Source: Pseudomonas sp. MYb327
GTDB lineage: Bacteria > Pseudomonadota > Gammaproteobacteria > Pseudomonadales > Pseudomonadaceae
Direction: 5' to 3'
Assembly (NCBI RefSeq): GCF_040438925.1
Contig: NZ_CP159258.1
Span: forward strand, 2,618,001-2,682,000
Length of the DNA: 64,000 nucleotides
Shown one piece after another: positions 8,567-17,963 of the stretch. A program made the translations under genes and the position numbers. The first letter of the stretch is position 1. Every line of letters begins with the position of its first letter. The notes under the pieces were generated by a model. That model had not been told where the DNA came from. It did no database searches and saw nothing but the letters and a program-made list of their open reading frames with translations.

Positions 8567-8982
8567 ATGTCTGAGGCTGCAGGGCCGAATAAACTGGATA
8601 ACTGTTTGGGCGCGCCGTTGCCTGGCGGTCTTGCCGGCATCAGGTTTAATTCGCATGGTTCAAAAACGCGTAGATCACGTGATGCGGCTGGGCCGATGTC
8701 ATTCACCAGCGCGCTTACCGCGCATCCAGTACCTACCGCATCACGATGCGCGAAGCTGAGATATTCAGTGATTAACTGGTCAATGCTCGATTGATAAGTG
8801 CCCTTTGAGTCTTCCGTGCGGCTGTCCCCACAGGCGGGCGCCGGGATTTTTGTGGGTTGTGTATCGCTGTGTAAGTTTGCCCGGGAACATACAGGCGATT
8901 ACAAAACCGATACGGGGTGGATACATCGAGGTGGCACAGTTTTCCCACCACCTCCTTTCCACCCTTCAGTCGGAGCCCTCCG
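8567..8982. other. Intergenic region before the secreted hydrolase
   Basis: About 415 bases with only short overlapping open frames in several phases, none with a ribosome site or a recognisable protein. The final 60 bases carry the leader and GGAG site of the hydrolase gene. Confidence 0.4.
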
Positions 8983-9948
8983 ATGAATAAATTGCTGTCT
9001 GCCCTGGCCCTTGGTTGCGCCTTGGGTTTGTCCCTTTCCAGCACTGCCCAGGCTGCCGAGTCGGCGGGGTATTCCACAGAGCAACTGGCTGTTTCGTACC
9101 GCAGTATCAAGGTAGATGACCTGACGATTTTCTACCGTGAAGCTGGTCCGCGGGATGCGCCCACCTTGTTGCTGCTGCACGGTTTCCCCAGTTCTTCACG
9201 CATGTATGACCCGCTGCTGGCGCGGCTGGCTCAGAATTATCATCTGGTGGCTCCGGACTATCCGGGCTTTGGTCATAGCGATGCGCCGGACCCCAAGGCG
9301 TTTGCCTATACCTTCGACCATCTGGCCAGTGTGATGGAGCACTTCACCGAGGCGTTAGGGCTGAAAAAGTATGCGCTGTATGTGCAGGATTACGGCGGTC
9401 CGGTTGGCTTCAGAATGATGCTGGCTCACCCTGAACGGTTGCAGGCGCTGATTGTTCAGAATGCAGTGTCCCATGAGGATGGTTTGGGGCCGTTGTGGCA
9501 AAAACGTCGTGAGTTCTGGGCCAACCGGGTGGCGAACGAGGCTGGGCTGCGGGCGAGTTTTTTCTCCTTCGCGACCACTCGGCAGCGACATGTGGGGGCC
9601 AATCCGAATGTCGAGATTTTCAACCCGGATCTGTGGACCGACGAGTTCAATTTCCTGAATCAGCCGGGGCAGGCGGATATTCAAAGCGATCTGTTTTACG
9701 ACTATCGCAACAACGTGGCCAGCTATCCGAAGTGGCAAGCGTGGTTGCGTGAACATCAACCGCCAACGCTGGTTGTGTGGGGCAAGTTTGATCCGTCTTT
9801 TGATGTGGCTGAGGCCGAGGCGTATCGCCGGGATTTGCCGAATGCCGAGGTTCATGTGCTCGAGGCGGGGCATTTTGCGCTGGATGAACAGCCTGGGCAG
9901 ATTGCCGGCTTGGTGGGGGCGTTTCTTGGCAAGCATATGAGGGAGTGA
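8983..9948 (+). CDS. Secreted alpha/beta hydrolase, haloalkane dehalogenase / epoxide hydrolase type
   Basis: This 321-residue protein has a signal peptide (cut after TAQA, residue 24) and an alpha/beta-hydrolase core. The oxyanion HGFPSS motif is at 66-71. The nucleophile elbow VQDYGGP carries an aspartate (D136) instead of serine. D270 in VVWGKFDPSF may be the acid, and H297 in EAGHFALDE the base. An Asp nucleophile is the mark of haloalkane dehalogenases and epoxide hydrolases rather than esterases. The exact substrate is unknown. GGAG lies 7 bases before the ATG at 8983. It converges on the DJ-1 gene at 10046. Confidence 0.87.
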   Translation: MNKLLSALALGCALGLSLSSTAQAAESAGYSTEQLAVSYRSIKVDDLTIFYREAGPRDAPTLLLLHGFPSSSRMYDPLLARLAQNYHLVAPDYPGFGHSDAPDPKAFAYTFDHLASVMEHFTEALGLKKYALYVQDYGGPVGFRMMLAHPERLQALIVQNAVSHEDGLGPLWQKRREFWANRVANEAGLRASFFSFATTRQRHVGANPNVEIFNPDLWTDEFNFLNQPGQADIQSDLFYDYRNNVASYPKWQAWLREHQPPTLVVWGKFDPSFDVAEAEAYRRDLPNAEVHVLEAGHFALDEQPGQIAGLVGAFLGKHMRE

Positions 9949-10045
9949 TGTCGGCTGGGCTGACAAGGTTAAGACGGTGGTGCTGGAGTCAATGCAAATC
10001 GACCCCAGCAACTACAACCGGCTTACTCGAAACGACCGACCAGGA

Positions 10046-10876
10046 TTACTTCATTTTCGCCAAGATGGCCACGGCGACTGCCTTGGCCGACTGTGGGTTC
10101 TGGCCGGAAATGACTTCGCGGTCTTCGATCACGTGCTCGCTCCATGGCTTGGCTTCGGAGAAGTTCGCACCGGCGGCCGTCAAGCCATCCTGCGGGAACA
10201 GTTTCATATGGCCGCCGCCAAGGAACCCTTTGGCCTGCTCCTCTTCCGCATCGGTGAAAGCGGTGACCTTGTACCCCTTGTAAATCCAATCGGCTGGCGC
10301 TGCCGGCTGTTTGCCCGATTCCAGCGCGGAGACAAAACCGTGCGCGTCCGGGATCGCCGACAACATGGCTATGGTGCCATGGCAGGTGAAGCCGGTGATC
10401 TTGCCTTTTTCATGGAAGTTGTTCAGCAGTTGGCCCAGTTGCTTGTCCTTCAGCAGATCCTGCATCGGGATATGGCCGCCAGGCACAAATACGGCATCGA
10501 ACTTGTCGTAGCCGATTTTCTGAACCTGCGCGAAGCTGATAGCCGGCGAGCCGTTCTTCGAGGTCAGCTTCAGCGTGTCCAGCAGCGCGAGACTCTCCTG
10601 ACGAGCCTTTTCATCGCCGCCCCAGAAGCTCACATCATTGGATTTCTGATCCGCGGTTGGCGCCTTGCCGCTAGGGGTGGCAAATACGACGGTTTGCCCC
10701 GCCTCGATGAAGGTCTGCACCGGTTGCATTAATTCGTTCAGGAAGAAACCTGTTTGCATGACCTTGCCGTCTTTCAGGTCCAGTTGAGCCTGATCCGACA
10801 GTACAACCAATACAGTGCCGGCGTTGGCATAGTTAGCGGCAGCGGTTAGAAGTGCGGCAATAATGGTTTTTTTCAC
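10046..10876 (-). CDS. DJ-1/PfpI-family protein with signal peptide (type 1 glutamine amidotransferase-like, Hsp31-like)
   Basis: The 276-residue protein starts with a signal peptide (MKKTIIAALLTAAANYANAG) and has the DJ-1/PfpI fold. PGGHIPMQDLL precedes the nucleophile-elbow cysteine C165 in TGFTCHGTIAML, followed by H166. The layout resembles Hsp31/glyoxalase III-type proteins, which act on methylglyoxal or as chaperones, but export from the cytoplasm is not typical. The start codon is GTG at 10876, with GGAG six bases upstream. It is monocistronic and divergent from the DUF4432 gene. Confidence 0.82.
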   Translation of the reverse strand: MKKTIIAALLTAAANYANAGTVLVVLSDQAQLDLKDGKVMQTGFFLNELMQPVQTFIEAGQTVVFATPSGKAPTADQKSNDVSFWGGDEKARQESLALLDTLKLTSKNGSPAISFAQVQKIGYDKFDAVFVPGGHIPMQDLLKDKQLGQLLNNFHEKGKITGFTCHGTIAMLSAIPDAHGFVSALESGKQPAAPADWIYKGYKVTAFTDAEEEQAKGFLGGGHMKLFPQDGLTAAGANFSEAKPWSEHVIEDREVISGQNPQSAKAVAVAILAKMK

Positions 10877-11249
10877 GGGACTCTCCAGTAGGGATGGTTT
10901 GATGGCGCCATCTTATTACTAGAGCAAAGAGCGATAGAGTCCCTTAATTACATTTCACTTATTACATTGAGTAAAGAATAGCCTGACTCACCTGTCGTGG
11001 AAGTGTTTGACCTGCCCCTGGAGATTTCCCGGTGCAGTAATGTCGTTGATAGCCGAAATCGGCCTTTCACGACTGGCTTCAATCGACTGCCAAAAGCCGT
11101 CATTCAGATTTGCTCAGCAAAACGAGGACGGTTGTCGCCCTGCGCTCGCTGCACCCTGCCAACTCGTCGGCATTGGGTCGCTTTTTTAGCTTGCTGAAAC
11201 GTTTCATCAAGTTTATAAAAATGGCACAACTCCAAGAAAGGCTTCCACC
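10877..11249. other. Divergent promoter region between the secreted DJ-1 and secreted DUF4432 genes
   Basis: About 370 bases without a convincing gene. The AT-rich segment near 10905-10980 is the likely promoter of the DJ-1 gene. The 10997-11200 portion has short open frames but nothing recognisable. Confidence 0.4.
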
Positions 11250-12464
11250 ATGACCCCGCTCAAACTTTTTGTTGCCCTCAGCGCACTGTCCGCTGCCTCC
11301 CACGCCATGGCCTGGGATTACGTTCTGCTCGATACCGAGAAGGCCGCCCAGAACTGGCAGATCACCAGCCAGCAACTCGGAATAAAAACCGACAAACCCT
11401 TCAGCGTTACCCAGCGCACCTTGCACGGCGGTCGGCAGGAGGGCGTCAGCATCGTCGACATCGATAATGGCACGATGAAACTCTCGGTAGTGCCGACTCG
11501 CGGAATGAACGTCTTGCAGGCCTCGGTCGGCAATGTGCGCATGGGCTGGGATTCGCCGGTCAAGGAAGTGGTCAATCCGTCCTTCATCGAACTCAATGGC
11601 CGCGGTGGTCTGGGCTGGTTGGAAGGTTTCAATGAGCTGGTCACCCGCTGCGGATACGAATGGGTCGGCCACCCCGGCGTCGACAACGGCGAACTGCTGA
11701 CCCTGCACGGTCGGGCCGCTAACATTCCTGCGAACAAAGTCACCCTGCATATCGATGAAAAACCACCGTACGCCATCACCCTGCGCGGCGAACTGAAAGA
11801 GCAGGCGTTCAAGAAGGTCGACTTCTCGGTCGCGACCGAACTGGTCACCGAACCCGGCAGCGTCGTGTTCGCCCTCAACGACACCCTGACCAATAACGGC
11901 GACTATCCGAAGGAATACCAGGCGCTTTATCACAGCAACTTCAGCACCCCGTTCCTGGAACAGGGCGCTCGTTTTGCCGCGCCGGTGAAACAGGTGTCGC
12001 CGTTCAACGACAAGGCCAAGGCCGATCTGCCCGATTGGCAAACCTACCGCGCACCGACCAAGGACTACGACGAAACGGTTTACAACGTGGTGCCGTATGC
12101 CGATGCCAAGGGCGATACGTTGACCGTGTTGCATAACAAGGCCGGCAGCCTGGGCGTTTCAGTCGGCTTCAATACCCAGACATTGCCCGTGTTTTCCCTG
12201 TGGAAAAACACCGATACCCAAGGCCAGGGCTATGTCACGGGGCTGGAGCCGGGGACAAGTTTTTCCTACAACCGCCGTTATCAGCGGCCACTGAACCTGG
12301 TACCGACAATTGGGCCCAAGGAACACAAGCAGTTCCGCATCAGCTACAGCTTGTTGGCGGATAAGGCGGCGGTGGATAAGGCCTTGAAGCAGGTGAGCGA
12401 GATTCAGGATGGACGGGAGACTGAGGTGCGGCAGACGCCGTTGGTTGATCTGACCAAGGGGTGA
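11250..12464 (+). CDS. DUF4432-family (aldose 1-epimerase-like) protein with signal peptide
   Basis: The 404 residues comprise a signal peptide (MTPLKLFVALSALSAASHAMA) and a galactose-mutarotase-like beta-sandwich of the DUF4432 type. Landmarks are VPTRGMNVLQAS, NPSFIELNGRGGLGWLEGFNEL, TLHGRAANIPA and the late VTGLEPGTSFSYNRR. Cytoplasmic relatives are thought to act on sugars or sugar acids as mutarotases or epimerases; a periplasmic form suggests action on incoming carbohydrate. AAGAAAGG precedes the ATG at 11250. It converges on the purine deaminase gene. The substrate is unknown. Confidence 0.83.
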   Translation: MTPLKLFVALSALSAASHAMAWDYVLLDTEKAAQNWQITSQQLGIKTDKPFSVTQRTLHGGRQEGVSIVDIDNGTMKLSVVPTRGMNVLQASVGNVRMGWDSPVKEVVNPSFIELNGRGGLGWLEGFNELVTRCGYEWVGHPGVDNGELLTLHGRAANIPANKVTLHIDEKPPYAITLRGELKEQAFKKVDFSVATELVTEPGSVVFALNDTLTNNGDYPKEYQALYHSNFSTPFLEQGARFAAPVKQVSPFNDKAKADLPDWQTYRAPTKDYDETVYNVVPYADAKGDTLTVLHNKAGSLGVSVGFNTQTLPVFSLWKNTDTQGQGYVTGLEPGTSFSYNRRYQRPLNLVPTIGPKEHKQFRISYSLLADKAAVDKALKQVSEIQDGRETEVRQTPLVDLTKG

Positions 12465-12560
12465 CACCGGCTGGGAGACAAGAAACTCACCCATTTTGTG
12501 CGCTGCATTCCTTGACTGGAAGCAGCGCCGGGGACACTCGAGCCTCTGTTCGAAACTCCT

Positions 12561-13070
12561 TTAAGACCAAAACCCTATATGCGGTTCGGAGGCCTCGGCT
12601 TCTAGCATCGGTCCCAATACGCTGACCTTGCGCTGGCCCTTGGCAAATACTTCGCGACACGGCAACGCGAACGTCGGGTTCTCGGGATGATCCCCCGTCA
12701 GCCCCAGTAACGAGTGCTCCGACAAGGCATAAACCACTCGCCCGATCCCGGTCCAATACACCGCGCCGGCACACATGCAGCAGGGTTCGGCACTGGTGTA
12801 CAGCGTGCACTGTTCCAGCTCCTGCGCAGACAAAAGCTTGGCAGCGGCAGCCGCCGCGACCAGCTCGGCGTGCTGCGTGGGATCGCCCTCCGGTGGCATG
12901 GAATTGTTGCCCGCTTCGACAATCACCTTTCCGTTGCGGTCAGCCACCAACGCCGCGAACGGATGGCGGCCGCGCTGTTTTGATGCCTGCGACAAGGCGA
13001 TGGTCTGGCGCAGCAACGCCAGATCCAGATCGCTGACGCCGGCCGGAATGAGCTGAGTGAATTGATTCAT
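12561..13070 (-). CDS. Nucleoside/nucleobase deaminase (guanine deaminase-like, CDA fold)
   Basis: This 169-residue cytidine-deaminase-fold protein has the zinc site H67-A-E69 in TQHAELV and PCCMC (C97, C100), with E69 as proton shuttle. It resembles small bacterial guanine deaminases and nucleoside deaminases rather than TadA. Its position 41 bases downstream of an NCS2 purine/xanthine permease supports a role in purine salvage or nitrogen scavenging. AGGAG precedes the ATG at 13070, which was chosen over a start 36 bases upstream. The substrate could also be another amino-purine. Confidence 0.85.
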   Translation of the reverse strand: MNQFTQLIPAGVSDLDLALLRQTIALSQASKQRGRHPFAALVADRNGKVIVEAGNNSMPPEGDPTQHAELVAAAAAAKLLSAQELEQCTLYTSAEPCCMCAGAVYWTGIGRVVYALSEHSLLGLTGDHPENPTFALPCREVFAKGQRKVSVLGPMLEAEASEPHIGFWS

Positions 13071-13111
13071 GGGGTAACTCCTGGGCAGTGGAAAACAAAA
13101 GATCAATCGAC

Positions 13112-14443
13112 CTATTCGGCCGCTGAGACGCCGACGCTGTCGGTCGATTTTTTTTCATTGTTGAGCAGCACGTTGAGCAGAATGGCGGTGATCGCACCAA
13201 GAAAAATGCCGCTGTCCAGCACCAGCTTCAGCGTAGGGCCGACGTGCTCAAACAACGCCGGAAAAGACATCGGCAACACCCCGACACTGACCGACACCGC
13301 GACGATGATGCCGTTACGGGTGCCTTCGAACTGCACGCGCGACAGCTCCTGAATCCCTGCCACCGTGGTCATGCCGAACATCACGATCGCGCAACCACCC
13401 AACACCGGAGTGGGCACCGCCGCGATCAATGCACCCAGTTTTGGGAACAAGCCCATCAGCACCATGATTGCCCCCGCAGCGGCCACGACGAAGCGGCTCT
13501 TGACGTTGGAGAGCGCGATCAAACCGGTGTTCTGAGTGAAGGCGTTGTAGGGGAAACTGTTGAACAAGCCACCGAGCATGGTCGACAGGCCATCAGCACG
13601 GAACGCATTGCCAAGGGTTTGTTGGGTGGTTGGCTTGCCGGTCAATTTGCCGATGGCCAGGCAGTTTCCTGTGGTTTCGGCCATGATCACCAGCAACGCC
13701 AGGGTCATGATCAAAATCGGCATCAGCGAAAATTCCGGCGTACCGAACGCCATCGGAGCACTCAGTTCAAACCACGCCGCTTCGCTCACTCGACTGAAAT
13801 GGGTCATGCCACAGGCTGCGGCAATCAGGCTTCCAACGAACAAACCGATAAGTACGCTGAGGTTGCCGATGAAGCCCTTGAATTTGGCGTAGATCACTAG
13901 CGTGACACTGACCGTGGCCAGGCCCAGCAGCAGATTGGCCGGGCTGCCGAAATCTGCCGCGTCAGGGTTGCCTCCGCCCAGCCAGATCGCGGCAGCCGGC
14001 ATCAGCGAGATACCGATGATAGTGATCAGACTGCCAATCACCACTGGCGGAAAGAATCGCAACAGACGGCTGAATACCGGAGCCAGCGCAATAGTTATGA
14101 AGCCTGCGGCAATCACCGCCCCGAATATCTGACTGAGCCCGAACTCCTTACCGATCATGATCATCGGCGCAAGGGCGATGAACGAGCAGCCTTGAATCAG
14201 CGGCAAGCGCGCACCAAATTTCCAAAAACCGATTGTCTGAATCAGCGTCGCCACGCCGGACGTCAGCAGGTTGGCGTTAATCAGCAAAATGATCTGCGCC
14301 GAGGACAACCCCATCGCACTGCCCAGAATCAGTGGCACAGCCACCGCCCCTGCGTACATCACCAGCACATGCTGCAAGCCAAAAGTGAACAACTGCCGCA
14401 GGGGCAAAACCTCGTCCACCGGATGAATGCGTTGTGTATTCAT
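13112..14443 (-). CDS. NCS2-family nucleobase:cation symporter (xanthine/uric acid permease type)
   Basis: The 443-residue inner-membrane protein has a hydrophobic profile consistent with about 14 segments. NCS2 signatures include FTFGLQHVLVMYAGAVAVPL near the start, the conserved QGCSFIALAPM, and the ETTGNCLAIGKLTGKP loop, which carries the acidic residue that binds purines. The ATG at 14443 has AGGAG in front; the frame is open upstream but without coding character. It is first in an operon with the deaminase, and divergent from a LysR gene at 14667 that probably regulates it. Guanine, xanthine or uric acid are all plausible substrates. Confidence 0.88.
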   Translation of the reverse strand: MNTQRIHPVDEVLPLRQLFTFGLQHVLVMYAGAVAVPLILGSAMGLSSAQIILLINANLLTSGVATLIQTIGFWKFGARLPLIQGCSFIALAPMIMIGKEFGLSQIFGAVIAAGFITIALAPVFSRLLRFFPPVVIGSLITIIGISLMPAAAIWLGGGNPDAADFGSPANLLLGLATVSVTLVIYAKFKGFIGNLSVLIGLFVGSLIAAACGMTHFSRVSEAAWFELSAPMAFGTPEFSLMPILIMTLALLVIMAETTGNCLAIGKLTGKPTTQQTLGNAFRADGLSTMLGGLFNSFPYNAFTQNTGLIALSNVKSRFVVAAAGAIMVLMGLFPKLGALIAAVPTPVLGGCAIVMFGMTTVAGIQELSRVQFEGTRNGIIVAVSVSVGVLPMSFPALFEHVGPTLKLVLDSGIFLGAITAILLNVLLNNEKKSTDSVGVSAAE

Positions 14444-14666
14444 GTCACAAGCTCCTGAAGGTGCGGCGTATGGTGTGGGCGCGGGATTCTCAGGGGCGGT
14501 CGCAACATGCCCCGGCCCCGGTGATCGATTGACGCATGGCGATATTCGAGCGTTTTTAACGATGAAACAAATTAGCAACCATCGCTTTTTTCGATGGCGT
14601 ACAAGCGGCACACTCAAGCACTCTTCTTGATATTCAAACCGCCACGTTCAACCAGGAGTAAACCGA

Positions 14667-15581
14667 TTGCGCTTCTCACTCGATCAACTGCAGATGTTTG
14701 CCCAAGTGGTCAAAAGTGGTTCGTTCTCCGCCGCTGGACGTAAGTTGGGCAAGACGCAATCGACCGTCAGCGCAGCGATTGCCAATCTCGAAACCGATTT
14801 GGGCGTTGATCTGTTCGACCGCACCAACCGCAGCCCTGCCCTCACCGCCAGCGGCCACAAACTGCTGATCCAGGCCGAAGCCGTGCTCGAGCGCTGCATG
14901 ACGCTAGAGGCACACGCCGAATGCCTGTCGGATAACGTCGAACCCGGCCTGACCTTGGCCATCGAAACGCCTTATGGGCCGATCATGCCGGTGCTCAAGG
15001 CCTTCGAGCAGGCGTTTCCCTTCGTCGACCTGGTCATTCGCCATCCGGTGCACGGTGACGTCAGTGAACTGGTGAGCAGTGGAGAGGCAGAGCTTGGCGT
15101 GGCGTTTTCACAACCGGGCTATCCGAAGGAACTGGCGTTCCAGCAACTGGGCAAATTGATCATGCTGCACGTCTGCCATCCCGATCATCCATTGGCACAA
15201 CTCGACACCGTTACGTTCGAGGACCTGCACGTGCATCGACGCCTGGCATTCAGCGCGCACGCCAACAAACTGCCCAGCAGCGAATACCTGCGCTCGACCC
15301 AATTGTGGCAAGCGGAGAGCTACCTCGCGCTGCTGGAAATGGTCCGCGCAGCGCTTGGTTGGGCTACCCTGCCCCGTCAACTCATCCAGCGCGAGCTGGC
15401 CAGGGGCGAACTGGTAGAACTACCACTCTCGGCCTACCCGCACACCGACTGGCAAATTGGCGTCGACCTTTTATGGGCACGTCAACGGCCATTGGGCAAG
15501 GCTGGACGCTGGCTGAAAGAGAAACTGCAGGGCAACAAAGTGTTTGAACTGGATCGTAATGGACAGATCACCACGCTGTGA
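14667..15581 (+). CDS. LysR-family regulator with TTG start, probably controls the purine permease/deaminase operon
   Basis: This 304-residue LysR protein has a standard winged helix (FSLDQLQMFAQVVKSGSFSA, GKTQSTVSAAIANLE, LFDRTNRSPALTASG) and effector domain (LTLAIETPYGPIMPVLKAFE). The first codon is TTG at 14667, supported by AGGAG at 14653-14657 and by the homologous N-terminus starting there. It is divergent from the NCS2 permease gene across 223 bases, the classic LysR arrangement. Confidence 0.88.
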   Translation: MRFSLDQLQMFAQVVKSGSFSAAGRKLGKTQSTVSAAIANLETDLGVDLFDRTNRSPALTASGHKLLIQAEAVLERCMTLEAHAECLSDNVEPGLTLAIETPYGPIMPVLKAFEQAFPFVDLVIRHPVHGDVSELVSSGEAELGVAFSQPGYPKELAFQQLGKLIMLHVCHPDHPLAQLDTVTFEDLHVHRRLAFSAHANKLPSSEYLRSTQLWQAESYLALLEMVRAALGWATLPRQLIQRELARGELVELPLSAYPHTDWQIGVDLLWARQRPLGKAGRWLKEKLQGNKVFELDRNGQITTL

Positions 15582-15615
15582 CTCGTCTGAAACTGCCGCC
15601 GCCTGAAAAAGCGCC

Positions 15616-15811
15616 CTAGCGCTGTCGATCAATACGAAAGCTGTCCACCAATCGACGCAACTCGCCCGAGCGGCCGTCCAGGCTTTCACAGACAAGCAGC
15701 GCTTGCTGCTGGCTGGCTTGGACGTGCTGATTGAGTACAGAAATTTCGCCCACTTCGCGGCTGATCGACTCGACCACCGCACGTTGCTGTTCAGTCGCCG
15801 CAGCCCGAGCG
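15616..15811 (-). pseudogene. C-terminal remnant of a methyl-accepting chemotaxis protein
   Basis: Reading leftwards from about 15811 gives roughly 65 residues that match a chemoreceptor tail: AAATEQQRAVVESISREV, then SVLNQHVQASQQQALL and a terminal LRRLVDSFRIDRQR before a TAG at 15618-15616. The signalling hairpin, HAMP, membrane and ligand domains are all absent to the right, where the sequence becomes unrelated. It is a leftover of a deletion or insertion event at this boundary. Confidence 0.7.
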
Positions 15812-15894
15812 CAGCGTTGAGGTCCTTACCCGGTGTATGGATCTGCTACTTGGCCGACGCCAAGCGCTTGCTACCCCAATAGCTAGGATGACGC

Positions 15895-16722
15895 ATGCCC
15901 TTTCACATCATCTTGCTCATACTTTTCGCGGCGCTATTGCATGCCAGCTGGAATGCTGCGTTGCGCGGTGGCGCCGACAGACTTTGGTCGATGACGATCA
16001 TGTGCGTGGCGGTAGCCATCGCCAGCGTCGCAATAGCATTGTTTTTAGAGGCTCCGGCCAAAGCCAGCTGGTTCTACGCCGTGCTTTCAGCGGTCCTGCA
16101 CGTTGGCTACAACTTGTTCCTGGTGCGCAGCTATAAGATTGGAGACCTCGGGCAAACTTACCCTATCTCGCGGGGCTCCTCGCCCATCCTGATTACCCTC
16201 GCCGCTTCGGTTTTTGCCGGGGAAACGGTCGGGGTAGTCGCGATGTCCGGCATTTTGCTGGTGTCGGGCGGTATCATCTCGCTGGCCTTTAGAGGCCGCA
16301 AACTGGCCGTTCCCAGTCTGCCTTGCGCCCTGGGAACCGGTTGTTTCATTGCGGCTTATAGCGTGACGGATGGCATCGGCGTCCGCCTGTCAGGCGCGCC
16401 GATGGCATACACGGTATGGATGTGCGCCTTGTGGGGCGTCTTGATGCCGTTGGTGTATGTAGGCGTGCGCGACACGAAGAGTTTGTTTACTTTCCGACCC
16501 GGGTTCATCACAGCCTTCATCGGCGGCCTGGTTTCACTTCTGGCCTATGGCATCGTCATCTACGCCATGTCCGCCGCGCCCATGGGAGCAGTATCGGCGT
16601 TGCGCGAAACCAGCGTGTTGTTCGCGGCATTGATCGGCTATTTTTTCCTGGGCGAGACACTGACTGTCCGAAAGATTCTGGCATGCGTGGTGATTGCCAT
16701 CGGTACGATCATCATTGGCTGA
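15895..16722 (+). CDS. EamA/DMT-superfamily transporter
   Basis: This 275-residue, very hydrophobic protein has about ten membrane segments in two repeats. The start LLILFAALLHASWNAALRGG and the end FFLGETLTVRKILACVVIAIG are typical of EamA exporters in the drug/metabolite transporter superfamily. It probably exports amino acids or other small metabolites. AGGA precedes the ATG at 15895. A class V aminotransferase follows 107 bases later on the same strand, so the two may be co-transcribed. Confidence 0.85.
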   Translation: MPFHIILLILFAALLHASWNAALRGGADRLWSMTIMCVAVAIASVAIALFLEAPAKASWFYAVLSAVLHVGYNLFLVRSYKIGDLGQTYPISRGSSPILITLAASVFAGETVGVVAMSGILLVSGGIISLAFRGRKLAVPSLPCALGTGCFIAAYSVTDGIGVRLSGAPMAYTVWMCALWGVLMPLVYVGVRDTKSLFTFRPGFITAFIGGLVSLLAYGIVIYAMSAAPMGAVSALRETSVLFAALIGYFFLGETLTVRKILACVVIAIGTIIIG

Positions 16723-16829
16723 TACCAGCCACTCGACAGAAGTCGCAATTCAATTCCGAGCAACCTTGTCATTTGCCAAGGCTTAGGGCAGGGTCGATAC
16801 CACTGACATCTCTGCCAAAGGAGTCACCC

Positions 16830-17963
16830 ATGTCAAAGCTATACCCCAGTATCGATCCCGAGGGGCTGGTCGAGTACTCAGTGGTCTACACCGACCGCTC
16901 GCTCAACCACATGTCGCAGTCGTTTCAAGGCGTGATGAAGAACATCTCCAGCACCCTGAAACAGGTGTACAACGCCCAGGCTGTGGCGGTGGTTCCGGGC
17001 AGCGGCACCTTCGGCATGGAAGCGGTGGCGCGACAGTTTGCCACCGGCCAGCAATGCCTGGTGATACGCAACGGCTGGTTCAGTTATCGCTGGAGCCAGA
17101 TCCTTGAGATGGGCAACATCCCGGCGGCCACCACGGTGCTCAAAGCCCGACCGGTCGACACGGGTCGCCAGGCTGCCTACGCCCCACCCCCTCTGGACGA
17201 AGTACTGGCAGCCATTGCGGCTTCGAGGCCGCAGATTGTCTTCGCCCCCCACGTTGAAACCTCATCAGGAATTATCCTGCCCGACGACTACCTGCGGGCC
17301 GTCGGCAACGCCGTGCATGCGGTGGGTGGCCTGTTCGTGCTGGACTGCATCGCCTCAGGCACGCTGTGGGTTGATATGCACAAATGCGCCGTCGACCTGC
17401 TGATCAGCGCACCGCAGAAAGGCTGGAGCGCCTCCCCTTGCTGCGCGCTGGTGATGTTCAGTTCCCTGGCCCTTGAGCGCATCGAACAGACGCAGAGCAG
17501 CAGCTTCGCCTGCGACCTGAAAAAGTGGCTTCAGATCATGCAGGCCTACGAACAGGGCGGGCATGCCTACCATGCGACCATGCCCAGCGATGCCCTCGCG
17601 CGATTCAACGAAGTGATGAAAGAGACGCAAGCCTACGGTTTCGACAAGGTCCGCGACGAACAACAGGCGCTGGGCGATCGGGTGCGCGCCATGTTGACCG
17701 GCAAAGGCATCAAAAGCGTGGCCGCAGCCGGCTTTCAGGCCCCTGGCGTCGTGGTGAGCTACACCGATGATGCGGAGATCAAGAACGGCAAGAAATTTGC
17801 CGACCACGGCCTGCAGATCGCTGCCGGCGTGCCGTTGCAATGCGACGAGCCGGCCGATTTCCAGACCTTCCGTATCGGTTTGTTTGGACTCGAAAAGCTG
17901 CAAAACATCGAGCGCACGGTCAGCACCCTCGAACAGGCACTGGACGAGGTGATGGTTTACTAA
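16830..17963 (+). CDS. Class V PLP-dependent aminotransferase (alanine/serine--glyoxylate aminotransferase-like)
   Basis: The 377 residues show the fold-type I class V pattern: VVPGSGTFGMEAVARQF binds the phosphate, D172 (LFVLDCIASG) contacts the pyridine nitrogen, and K197 in SAPQKGWSASP is the Schiff-base lysine. The family moves amino groups between alanine, serine or aminoethylphosphonate and oxo-acids such as glyoxylate. AAGGAG lies before the ATG at 16830; the frame is open far upstream but that part only overlaps the EamA gene in another phase. With the exporter it may form an amino-acid export/transamination pair. Confidence 0.87.
   Translation: MSKLYPSIDPEGLVEYSVVYTDRSLNHMSQSFQGVMKNISSTLKQVYNAQAVAVVPGSGTFGMEAVARQFATGQQCLVIRNGWFSYRWSQILEMGNIPAATTVLKARPVDTGRQAAYAPPPLDEVLAAIAASRPQIVFAPHVETSSGIILPDDYLRAVGNAVHAVGGLFVLDCIASGTLWVDMHKCAVDLLISAPQKGWSASPCCALVMFSSLALERIEQTQSSSFACDLKKWLQIMQAYEQGGHAYHATMPSDALARFNEVMKETQAYGFDKVRDEQQALGDRVRAMLTGKGIKSVAAAGFQAPGVVVSYTDDAEIKNGKKFADHGLQIAAGVPLQCDEPADFQTFRIGLFGLEKLQNIERTVSTLEQALDEVMVY

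Noticed and set aside
11100..12134. 344-codon open frame antisense to the DUF4432 gene
   Set aside because: It mirrors the GC-rich codon pattern of the DUF4432 gene, which has a signal peptide, family motifs and a ribosome site.
16416..16829. 138-codon N-terminal extension of the class V aminotransferase
   Set aside because: It overlaps the EamA gene in another phase; the ATG at 16830 has AAGGAG and a normal family start.
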